A stretch of DNA of 64,000 nt, taken from positions 62,001-126,000 of the forward strand of contig DASRDU010000103.1 in the NCBI GenBank assembly GCA_035652435.1, written 5' to 3'. The notes beneath the pieces were generated by a model, which was not told the DNA's origin, did no database searches, and saw only the letters and a program-made list of their open reading frames with translations. Position 1 is the stretch's first letter. Each line of letters starts with the position of its first letter. This DNA comes from DASRDU01 sp035652435 (GTDB lineage: Bacteria > Acidobacteriota > Blastocatellia > RBC074). Positions 9,376 through 17,083 of the stretch are shown one piece after another. The translations under genes were made by a program, and so were the position numbers.

Positions 9376-11079
9376 TTATCCGATCTTCACGCCGATGCTT
9401 TCCAGAAACTTCGTCGGCTTCTCGCCCCCGATCAGGGCGAAGATGTAATCGTTTTTGAAGCGCGCCAGATCCTTCGCCGTCTTCGGGTCCTTATCCCGGG
9501 CGCTCATCAGCGCGACTTCGTTCTCGGTGATCTCCTTGATCGTGGCGCCGAAGTAGACTTTGATTTTGCCCTCGTCAATGCAGTGATAGGCCATCATCTT
9601 GTTGCCGAGCTTGAGGTCGCTCTTGAAGTCGCTGCGGATGACGAGCGTCACCACGTTGTCGCGGTAGCCGACCACCTTCGTGCCGCTCTCGTCGCGGTAA
9701 GCGGCCAGATCAACCGCCGCCTCAATCGCCGAGTTCCCCGCCCCGACGACGACGCAGTGCTTGCCCTTGTACTGGTTCGGGTCGGTCAGCTTGAATTTAA
9801 CCTTGTCGTCTTCGTAGGGCTCCGGCACCTTTGCGACATACTTGTTGCCGCATTCGAGACAGAAGGCGTTGTCGCCTTCGCGCTTCACTCCGCATTTTTC
9901 GCAGTTCGCCGGCAGGACCGGCTCGGTCGGCGTGACTTTGATTTTCAGGTCTTCGCCCGCGACGCGCAGTTTCGCCGGGGTGCCGCGGTTGCCGATGGCC
10001 AGGATCACGCGGCGCGCCTTGTACTGCATCTTCTGTTTGGTCTTGTCCTGATCGGTCGTGATGACGAACACGCCGTTGTCAGGCTTGATGCTCTTGCAGC
10101 TTTCGCTCTCGTTGATGACGAGCTGGTTCTGCATCATCGTGTCCATCCACGAGCCGATCATCGCCTCTTTCGAGGCGCCCGGGCCGTCGAGTTTGATGCC
10201 GCCCACGACGGGCTTGTCTGCCGGGTTGAAGAAGACGTATTTGCCCGCCGGGTAAGTGGCCTGAATGGTGGCCACGACCATGTCCTGTTCGATGGCGACG
10301 TAACTCAGCCCGCGCTGTTTGGCGAGCGCCGTGGCCGAGAGCCCCGCGGGCCCGATGCCGATGATCGCGACGTCGTAATCGGCGTTGCCGTTGCGTCCGG
10401 ACTTCTGCAGGTCCTCGGCGATGAAATCAATCACCGCGCCGCCCTCGTTGATCGCGTTCTTGATCAGCGGCACGCCCGACACGTCGCCGATCAGGTAGAC
10501 GCCCGGGGCGTCGGTCATGAATTTCTGGTCGCGCTTCGGCACCTTGCGTTCGGGGATCTTCTTGACCGTGTTGAGGACGATACAGGATTTCGGGTTGGTC
10601 GGGCATTCGACCTGACAGCTGGTGTCTTCCATGCACTGCTCGACCGCGATGGGCGTGGATTTGCCGTTGACGATGGCCAGCACGTCGTGCGGGCAGGCGT
10701 CCACGCAGGCGTGACAGCCGATGCAGGTGGTGACGTTGATGACCGGATGCGGATACTTCACCTCATCCGTCAGTGCGACCGCCCGCGCCCATTCGGGCAG
10801 CCCCTCCTTCGCCTTTTGCAGCAATGCGGTCCCGGATTTGGGCTTTATCTCAGCCGGGGCAGCGCCCTTCGACTGTGCCGCTGCGGCCAGCACTCTGCCG
10901 CGCCGGCGCGATGAATCCATGAAGACGAAGCCGACGCCGAGCAGCAGCGCGATCCCGACCAGCCCGACCCAGCCGAACCAGGGAACGGCGCCGTAACTGA
11001 TCGGCAGTCGCGAGGCGAAGCCGGTGACAAGCAGGACTACCAGAAAGATGAGTGTGACGATGAGTTGTGATCTTTTCAT
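9376..11079 (-). CDS. Membrane-anchored ferredoxin-flavoprotein NAD(P)H oxidoreductase, apparently permuted
   Basis: Protein of 567 residues. Two hydrophobic segments at 5-22 and 30-53 anchor it. Residues 115-170 are a ferredoxin domain: C119-x2-C122-x2-C125-x3-C129-P and C149-x5-C155-x3-C159-P with C166, enough for two clusters. Next comes a GVYLIGDVSGVPLIKNA segment (193-209), which in thioredoxin-reductase-like enzymes normally closes the chain by binding FAD. The dinucleotide folds come only afterwards: FAD motif IIGIGPAGLSA (about 240-250) and NAD(P) motif VVVGAGNSAIEA (about 443-454). A zinc ribbon (C393, C396, C407, C410) is inserted between them. The chain ends at DYIFALIGGEKP, just where the GD segment is usually expected. 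I infer electron transfer between NAD(P)H, FAD and Fe-S at the inner membrane. Its neighbours are redox and signalling fusions. Confidence 0.85.
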   Translation of the reverse strand: MKRSQLIVTLIFLVVLLVTGFASRLPISYGAVPWFGWVGLVGIALLLGVGFVFMDSSRRRGRVLAAAAQSKGAAPAEIKPKSGTALLQKAKEGLPEWARAVALTDEVKYPHPVINVTTCIGCHACVDACPHDVLAIVNGKSTPIAVEQCMEDTSCQVECPTNPKSCIVLNTVKKIPERKVPKRDQKFMTDAPGVYLIGDVSGVPLIKNAINEGGAVIDFIAEDLQKSGRNGNADYDVAIIGIGPAGLSATALAKQRGLSYVAIEQDMVVATIQATYPAGKYVFFNPADKPVVGGIKLDGPGASKEAMIGSWMDTMMQNQLVINESESCKSIKPDNGVFVITTDQDKTKQKMQYKARRVILAIGNRGTPAKLRVAGEDLKIKVTPTEPVLPANCEKCGVKREGDNAFCLECGNKYVAKVPEPYEDDKVKFKLTDPNQYKGKHCVVVGAGNSAIEAAVDLAAYRDESGTKVVGYRDNVVTLVIRSDFKSDLKLGNKMMAYHCIDEGKIKVYFGATIKEITENEVALMSARDKDPKTAKDLARFKNDYIFALIGGEKPTKFLESIGVKIG

Positions 11080-11191
11080 AAGCTATGTGGAGCAGGCTGA
11101 CAGCCTGCTGATGATTTCACCCGGGACACAATTCAATTTGACGAACGCTGAAGTGTGAGATGACGACCAGGCAGCAACCTGCCGGATATTA

Positions 11192-12421
11192 TCAGCGGCT
11201 GCCACCTGACTTTCCTTCAGACTTGTACTGCCATTCCCGATGCAGGGACTCCACCGGTACATTAAGTTCTGAGGCTTTGCGCTTGAGCCAGGCGTTGTAA
11301 TCAGCGAAAGCCTGATCCAGGGCGGCATACTGTGCTGGGTCGGGCGCGGCCTGCGATTCATCCTTGAGTTGCTTCAACTGTGCCTGTCGCGCGCGCAGAG
11401 CTTCGAGCATTCGGCTTTTAATTGCCGCAGTCTCTTCATCAACTGTCGGGGCGCCTTCGAGCGTGGTAATGGATGCTCCAAAAGAGCTGACGTAGCTGGC
11501 AAATGGTTCATCCTTATTCAACTTGCGATAGCGGTCATACTCGTAGGCCGCCTGGAAGACCTGGCTGCTCAGATTATTGATGGCCTGAGTGACGAAGCTG
11601 TGGCGCATGTTCTGCGCGGCAAAAACAAAGCTCGCCGCAATCAGCAGCACCGACAGAACGGATGCGCCCTGCCACAGGCGCACGCTGCGGTAGCTGGTCG
11701 CGGTTGTTTCCGCGTCGCTCAGAAACCACGCCATTGCACCGCCACCGATCAGGCCGCCGACATGCCCGGCCATACTGATGCCGGGCAGGAAACTCATCAC
11801 CAGCCCGTAAATCAGCCACTGCACCATCGAAGATCTGATGACCCTGCCGTAATAGTCACCGCGCTTGTAACCGTAGACCGCCATCGCCCCGATCAGACCG
11901 AAGACCGCGCCTGATGCGCCGACCGCGGCACTGTTACTCAGGACCACCGCGATCCCGCCGACTATACCGGAGGCCAGATAAAGGCACAGGTACTTGGCGC
12001 CGCCGTAAGCTTCTTCAGCCAGGCGTCCGACCTGGAAAAGCGCCAGGCTGTTGAGCCCGATATGCAACAGGTCGCCATGCAGAAAGGCGTAAGTGATCAG
12101 CCGCCAGTATTGCCCGGCATTCACCTCCGGCCAGCGCACCGAGCCGAGATAGTAGTTGGCGAGGCCGCTCGGCGTGAACGGATTCGCCTCCTCACCCGGC
12201 TCCGTCCCCAGTTGCTTCGTCAGCAGCAGCGAAAGAACGTAAACGATCACGTTCACGGTGATCAGAATCAGGGTGACCGACCAGTTGACGGAAAGCGCGC
12301 CGGTCCCGCTGCCGCCGCCGGCGGCGTAATGCGATACGGCGCCGCACAGCGGACACGTCGCCGTATCGGCGGCGATCAGACCGCGACACGCGCGACACAT
12401 TTTCAGGTTGCCGTTTGCCAT
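11192..12421 (-). CDS. Rhomboid intramembrane serine protease with N-terminal zinc ribbon
   Basis: Membrane protease of 409 residues that would cut substrates within or near transmembrane helices. Residues 9-26 form a zinc-ribbon pair (CRAC and CPLC). Hydrophobic helices run from about 47 to 235. The catalytic serine is in GASG (S170) and the catalytic histidine in GHVGG (H220), each in the expected helix; HGDLLHIGLN near 115-124 matches the conserved L1/TM2 region. The last 150 residues, after a further hydrophobic helix near 255-270, are soluble and charged and not recognised. It sits between the FHA-cytochrome gene (39 nt upstream) and the flavoprotein gene, all on the minus strand, so it may process a protein of this redox module. 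Confidence 0.92.
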   Translation of the reverse strand: MANGNLKMCRACRGLIAADTATCPLCGAVSHYAAGGGSGTGALSVNWSVTLILITVNVIVYVLSLLLTKQLGTEPGEEANPFTPSGLANYYLGSVRWPEVNAGQYWRLITYAFLHGDLLHIGLNSLALFQVGRLAEEAYGGAKYLCLYLASGIVGGIAVVLSNSAAVGASGAVFGLIGAMAVYGYKRGDYYGRVIRSSMVQWLIYGLVMSFLPGISMAGHVGGLIGGGAMAWFLSDAETTATSYRSVRLWQGASVLSVLLIAASFVFAAQNMRHSFVTQAINNLSSQVFQAAYEYDRYRKLNKDEPFASYVSSFGASITTLEGAPTVDEETAAIKSRMLEALRARQAQLKQLKDESQAAPDPAQYAALDQAFADYNAWLKRKASELNVPVESLHREWQYKSEGKSGGSR

Positions 12422-12459
12422 TCGATCTCAGGCCTTTTGCCGGACTCCGGTGAAGCCGA

Positions 12460-13938
12460 CTAATTATCTTCACCCGTTGCAGCAGGCTGACCCGGTCTGG
12501 CTGCGGCTGTCGGCGCTTTAGCTTCCTGCGGGCGCCCGATGCGACGCAGCGCCGCCCGCAATTCCTTCTCTTCGCCGTGCTGCGCGTGACACGAAACACA
12601 ACCGGCCCCGCCCTCTTTCTTTTCAGCCGCCTGGTAGCTGACCGAATGACAGGTCACGCACGATTCGCGCACGCCCTGTTTGACCGTCGCGGGCTCGAAG
12701 CCAGCGGTGTGGCAGTCGGAACAGTTGGAGCGGCCGAAACGCTGGCCCGCGACGTGAACCAGATGGAACTGGTCCTTCAGGCTGAAACTGGCGGCCTCGC
12801 CCGGCAACCCCTTGCTCTGCCAGTTGACGGGCCTGATGCCTTCCCACTTCCACTGACCGTCCGTCAGCGGATAGCCGAGCGTGCCACCGTGCGGGGTCTT
12901 GAGCTTGATGCCGTTTGAGACCACGCCGTCGCGGTGACAATTCGTGCAGGCGACGTTCGCCACAGCTGCGGGGCTGAAGCCGCGGCCCTCGTGTTCCTTG
13001 TGGCAGTCGGTGCAGTTGAGCCCGGCTTTGACGTGTTTCGCCGAAACTTCAGAATGAAAAGCCGAGGTCGTGTGGCACTCCGCGCATTTCTGATCAATTG
13101 ATTTGCCGACCGTGTGACACGTCGTGCAGGAGCCGGCGTTCGGCTGCGTCGCGATGGCCGGGGTGATGTCAAATTTGCTGCGCGCGTGCGGGTTGGAAAG
13201 CGCGCCGGGCGAGTAAGCATCTTTGAAGGCAAAGACTGCGACCGTACTCAGCACCGTCACGATGAGCGTCGCCCAGATGAACAGCCCGACCGGCCAGGGG
13301 CGTTGCAGGTCGCGCGTCGGGCGCCAGTTGAACTGGGCCTTGCCGAGCCGGCGACCGGTTTTCGGCCTGAGCGGGGATTCTTCCGAAAGCTTGCCGGCCT
13401 CGCGCTTGCGCTTGTCCCAGAAAATTTTGAGCGCCTGCTGGTCGAGCTGCGGCAGCATGCCGGTGAGCAGGCCCGTGCCCGAGAGTCGGCGCGTGCCTTT
13501 CGGCGTCGGCTTGTCGCGCTGTTCGAGCGCCGCCTGAGAGAGCATCACCGTCTTGCCGCCTTCGGTCGTCGCCTGTTGCAGCAGGCCGGTTGCGCCGCCC
13601 TCAATCGGCAGCGGGTTGATGCTCATCTCGACCGTGATGGCCAGCCCGTCCTGCGTGTAGCCGGGGCGCAGCATGAACGGCCCGATCTGGATCAGGTCGC
13701 CGTCGGCGAGCGGCGTGTTTTCCACCTGCTCTCCGTTGATCAGCGTGCCGTTCGCCTGCGACAGGTTGAAGATCCAGTAATCGCCGCCGACTTCCTTGAT
13801 CCCGGCGTGCGTGCGCGAAACGGTCGGGTGGTTGAGTACCAGATCGTTGCCGGTCAGACGCCCCATCGTCAGACCTTCGCTCTCAATCACGATCTGGTCA
13901 ATTTCCTGATCCTTGCGGGTGATGATGAATTTGCTCAT
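12460..13938 (-). CDS. FHA domain - TM - heptaheme c-type cytochrome fusion
   Basis: Protein of 492 residues joining a phosphothreonine reader to a multiheme electron carrier. Residues 1-100 are an FHA domain with the conserved GR (26-27), TVSRTHAGI (39-47) and NGT turn. A 110-residue linker follows, then one transmembrane helix at about 216-238. The C-terminal part holds seven CxxCH heme sites at 271, 285, 309, 331, 406, 427 and 447. The two groups of hemes are separated by about 70 residues containing extra histidines that may serve as distal ligands. The natural topology puts FHA in the cytoplasm and the hemes in the periplasm. There is no Sec signal peptide other than the internal helix. 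It lies between the cNMP/ferredoxin/cytochrome-b fusion and the rhomboid gene on the same strand. The function is inferred; no known single family covers the whole chain. Confidence 0.88.
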   Translation of the reverse strand: MSKFIITRKDQEIDQIVIESEGLTMGRLTGNDLVLNHPTVSRTHAGIKEVGGDYWIFNLSQANGTLINGEQVENTPLADGDLIQIGPFMLRPGYTQDGLAITVEMSINPLPIEGGATGLLQQATTEGGKTVMLSQAALEQRDKPTPKGTRRLSGTGLLTGMLPQLDQQALKIFWDKRKREAGKLSEESPLRPKTGRRLGKAQFNWRPTRDLQRPWPVGLFIWATLIVTVLSTVAVFAFKDAYSPGALSNPHARSKFDITPAIATQPNAGSCTTCHTVGKSIDQKCAECHTTSAFHSEVSAKHVKAGLNCTDCHKEHEGRGFSPAAVANVACTNCHRDGVVSNGIKLKTPHGGTLGYPLTDGQWKWEGIRPVNWQSKGLPGEAASFSLKDQFHLVHVAGQRFGRSNCSDCHTAGFEPATVKQGVRESCVTCHSVSYQAAEKKEGGAGCVSCHAQHGEEKELRAALRRIGRPQEAKAPTAAARPGQPAATGEDN

Positions 13939-14017
13939 AGGAGGAGTGGAGTTCGGAATTTTGTCTTCAGACCAATTGGATTGAGTTCAGGAATCGAAGT
14001 AACGCATTGTCCTCTAT

Positions 14018-14105
14018 CCATTCTTCATTCTCAATTATCAGGCAGAGGCCCGGCGGTAAAAAGCCGGGTGGCGCCTGTCAATGGATGATTGAGAATGAAG
14101 AGTGG
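14018..14105. repeat. Nested hairpin between two redox-module genes
   Basis: Outer arms 14018-14040 and 14083-14105 pair over 23 positions with three mismatches, two of them wobble in RNA. Inside lies a second stem, CCCGGC (14049-14054) with GCCGGG (14063-14068). It sits in the 195-nt gap between the cNMP/ferredoxin gene and the FHA-cytochrome gene, both minus strand. It could be an attenuator, a processing site or a small palindromic element. Confidence 0.6.
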
Positions 14106-14133
14106 GTTTTCGCAGCCGACCCTGATTTCACTA

Positions 14134-16596
14134 TTACCAACCGGCGAAATACACGACCTGAATAATGTGCGCGAGCAGCAGCGCGAGCATCAGCGAAGTC
14201 ACGATGACGTGCGGCGCGAGCCACAGCTTGAGCAGCTGGTGCAGGTAGACCAGCGCGTCAACGCGGCGCATCATGGCCGCCGATTCGACCGCGTGGTTGA
14301 AATGGTCGCGGTCGGGCGCGGCGACTGACGCGGCCTCCGACTTGCACTCGCCGTGCGCCGCCTGGAGCAGCGCGTCCAGACTCTCCTTCTTCAGGTACTG
14401 GCGCATCAGGAAGCCGAACGACAGGAACTTCGGCAGCACCCTGCGTTCGATGATTTCCTTCGTCGGCGGCGTGACAGAAGCGAGGACCGATCCGATCTCA
14501 TCGCCGAGTTCTTCCCTCCGCGCGGTCAGGTCCTCGATCAGCAGCGGCTGGCCCTCGATCTTCGTCAGCATGCGCGGCGCGACGATGTAACAGAGAATGC
14601 CGAACAGCCCGGTCAGGATCACGAGATCGAACGAGATCATGAGCGACGTCGTGAGCGCGCCGCCCGAATGCGTGCCGCCGTGCAGCAGCAGCACGATCCC
14701 GGCGATCACGCCCGCGTAGCTGTGAACGAACATCCAGTAGCGCAGCGGCCCGGCGCGGCGGCGGTAAATCTGCCGGCGGAACGGGTAAGCCATCACGACC
14801 ACTATGCCGAGCAAGCCGACGAAGCCGGTCATCCAGTAAAAATTGAGCCAGCTCCCGACCAGCGGCTCGCGCCGACCGGTTTTGAACATCGCCATCACCG
14901 TCAGCACGGTCAGCGCAATCGTGCCAAGGATGCCGAGCAGGTGAATCAGCTGCTTGCCCTTGTCCTTGTGCGTGGTGTGCAGCCCCCGCCCGATGGCGTG
15001 CGTCGAGTCCTTGAAGGTCAGCCCTTCGATCTGTTTGATCTCGGTGAAGTATTCGCGCGGGTTGACGCGCAACAGGGCCCCGGTCGGGCAATTCTGCTCG
15101 CAGCTGAACGCCCGCTGCTTCGCCTCCGGCGGGTTGAGCGGCGTGTTGCTGCACAGGTTGCATTTGACCGCGACGAGGTCGGTCGTCTCTTCGACCGGCG
15201 GCGGCAGCGGTTCGGGCGCGAGCCTCAGCAGGCGCTGCAACCTGGTCGGCGGTTTCTCTTCCGCCTTCGGCCGGCGAGGGATCATCGAGATCGCGTTGTA
15301 CGGGCACTGCGTCGCGCAGTCGCCGCAGCCGATGCAGGTCTTCGGATTGATGTCCACCTGGCCCGCGCCGAAACGGCCGATGGCCCCGGTCGGGCAGCCG
15401 GTCAGGCACTCGGGGTCCTGGCAGTGCATGCAGACCGACGGCGAGAGGACGGACTGGAAACTCGATTTCGGCTTCGGCGAGACCGGCCGGGTGATGTGAA
15501 TGCCGCGCCTGAGCAGGCGCGACTGTCCGTGCATCTTGTGGCAGGCGAGCGAGCAGTTGCCGCAGCGCACGCACATGTCCATGTCCATCACCAGCAGGTT
15601 CGTGCCGTCAATCACGCCGGTTTCGATCAGCTCTCCCTGGGCGGCGACGACGGGCAGCGGCTGTTTTTTCGCGGCCGCTTCGGGCGTCACGGCAATCGAG
15701 TTGAGCGAGGACATCAGCGCCTCGCGCAGCTCCGGGTACTGGCGCAGCTTCGAGATCGAAATCTCCAGCACCTCGGTGCGCCCGAGCAGCGTGCCGGTCA
15801 GCGGCCAGCGGCTGTCGCGCGTGATCCCTTCGACGCCGAAGCAGTAGCCCGGGCCGACGAAGCTGTCGCCGCTCGTGGCGTTCCAGTCCTGCGCGCTGCC
15901 ACCGTTGCCGCCGATGCTCGTGACCTGTGTTTTCGGCGAGAGGTGGACCCAGCCGGATTTCAGCACGTAGACGCGGTTGATCGGCGCGCCTTCGCTGAAC
16001 AGCACATGATTTTTCGCGTAGACGCGGAACTGCGAGATGGCCTCGATCTGCTTGATGAGTTCGCTGCTGATCTTCCCCGCCGCGTTCAGGTTCTGGAGCG
16101 TCGAGTTGCGGCCGTTGCGCCGGTAGGTGTTGTCGAGCGCCTCGCCGAACTTCGGCAGCTTGCGCAGCAGGCGCAGGGCCGGGCGCTGGACTTCGAGGAT
16201 CTGGACCGTGCCGTCCTTCGGCGCGCGCACGGTCGCCGCGCGCGGCACGCCGGCCAGCACCGACATCTCGCCGAACTGCGTCCCGGCGGGGATTTCCGCA
16301 ACCTTGACTTCGCCGTTCGCGCCGCTGACGAAGACGTCGGCCTTGCCCTCGGAGACGAAGTAAAAAGTGTTGCCACCCCATTCGCCCTCGCGGACGACGT
16401 CCTCGCCGGGCTTGTAACTGAACAGCTTCACGTACGGCCCGACTTTCTTGCCGTTGTAATTGCGCCCGTAGACGATGACTTCGAGGTCAATTTCGTAATC
16501 GTAATGCCCGGCGTGCGCGCCGGCGATGTCGGCAATCGCACCGATGCTCGTGATCGCGTTAAGGATCACGCTGTGATTAGTGATTTCCTGCGGCAT
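14134..16596 (-). CDS. Cyclic-nucleotide-binding - four-cluster ferredoxin - cytochrome-b-like membrane fusion
   Basis: Protein of 820 residues. Residues about 55-150 form a cNMP-binding domain with an intact phosphate cassette, FGEMSVLAGVPRAATV (108-123). Residues 175-300 are a second, degenerate copy. Residues 342-510 hold four cysteine groups of the DmsB/HybA/PsrB type: CVRCGNCSLAC, CMHCQDPECLTGCP, CIGCGDCATQCP, and CNLC with CEQNCP, enough for four [4Fe-4S] clusters. From about 550 on there are hydrophobic helices with histidines placed as heme-b ligands (VHSYAGVIAGIVLLLHGG near 624-641, and YLHQLL with LAPHV and LAHII at the C-terminus). GGAG lies 7 nt before the ATG at 16596, and a tight hairpin (16609-16626) lies just upstream. 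I infer electron transfer between cytoplasmic Fe-S donors and membrane hemes, controlled by cAMP or a similar ligand. Confidence 0.88.
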   Translation of the reverse strand: MPQEITNHSVILNAITSIGAIADIAGAHAGHYDYEIDLEVIVYGRNYNGKKVGPYVKLFSYKPGEDVVREGEWGGNTFYFVSEGKADVFVSGANGEVKVAEIPAGTQFGEMSVLAGVPRAATVRAPKDGTVQILEVQRPALRLLRKLPKFGEALDNTYRRNGRNSTLQNLNAAGKISSELIKQIEAISQFRVYAKNHVLFSEGAPINRVYVLKSGWVHLSPKTQVTSIGGNGGSAQDWNATSGDSFVGPGYCFGVEGITRDSRWPLTGTLLGRTEVLEISISKLRQYPELREALMSSLNSIAVTPEAAAKKQPLPVVAAQGELIETGVIDGTNLLVMDMDMCVRCGNCSLACHKMHGQSRLLRRGIHITRPVSPKPKSSFQSVLSPSVCMHCQDPECLTGCPTGAIGRFGAGQVDINPKTCIGCGDCATQCPYNAISMIPRRPKAEEKPPTRLQRLLRLAPEPLPPPVEETTDLVAVKCNLCSNTPLNPPEAKQRAFSCEQNCPTGALLRVNPREYFTEIKQIEGLTFKDSTHAIGRGLHTTHKDKGKQLIHLLGILGTIALTVLTVMAMFKTGRREPLVGSWLNFYWMTGFVGLLGIVVVMAYPFRRQIYRRRAGPLRYWMFVHSYAGVIAGIVLLLHGGTHSGGALTTSLMISFDLVILTGLFGILCYIVAPRMLTKIEGQPLLIEDLTARREELGDEIGSVLASVTPPTKEIIERRVLPKFLSFGFLMRQYLKKESLDALLQAAHGECKSEAASVAAPDRDHFNHAVESAAMMRRVDALVYLHQLLKLWLAPHVIVTSLMLALLLAHIIQVVYFAGW

Positions 16597-17083
16597 GATT
16601 TTCTCCGACTCGCCGCGAGCGGCGAGGCTGTCTCTCTTGAATCAGTTGACCAGGACGGCACCGGACGACGGGAAATAAAAAGTCTGCCCGGTTTCCTCGT
16701 GGAAAAGACCCTTTCGGATATGGCACATTTGTAGAACGGGAGCGGGAGATAGTCAATCGAAAATTGATACATCACCGACGACGGCTTACTAATATCTGCC
16801 CTTGTCGCCCGAGACTTCGGGGCGGTGCGACCTCCTGAGATGGTTGTCAAAGCTCCGTGAAACAGCGCTCGCCGCGCGGCGGCGGACCTGTGGCAGGCGG
16901 AAATTAAAAGTAAAGCGATGTTCCGACCGGCGTCAGATATTCCATTGCGTCCGTTGTCTCTGTCCCTGCCGGAAAGCTTGCCGCAACACCGAAGAACAAC
17001 TACAATTGCCTCCCCTTCTCCGGGCAGTCTCAATCAGTCGTCGGTTTCACCCTACCCCTTTCAAGTCGGAACAGGAGGTATTC
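16597..17083. other. Divergent intergenic region
   Basis: This 487-bp interval lies between the divergent cNMP/ferredoxin and cytochrome/monooxygenase-like genes and should hold both promoters. I see no coding sequence. A perfect 8-bp stem with a 2-nt loop (16609-16616 with 16619-16626, CTCGCCGC/GCGGCGAG) lies about 13 nt before the cNMP/ferredoxin start, just upstream of its ribosome site. I cannot define a promoter box with confidence. Confidence 0.5.

Noticed and set aside
14353..16734. A 793-codon open frame on the plus strand opposite the cNMP-ferredoxin gene
   Set aside because: It is the antisense shadow of a GC-rich gene: its product is extremely Arg/Asp/Ala/Val-rich with no domain, while the minus-strand product has clear motifs.
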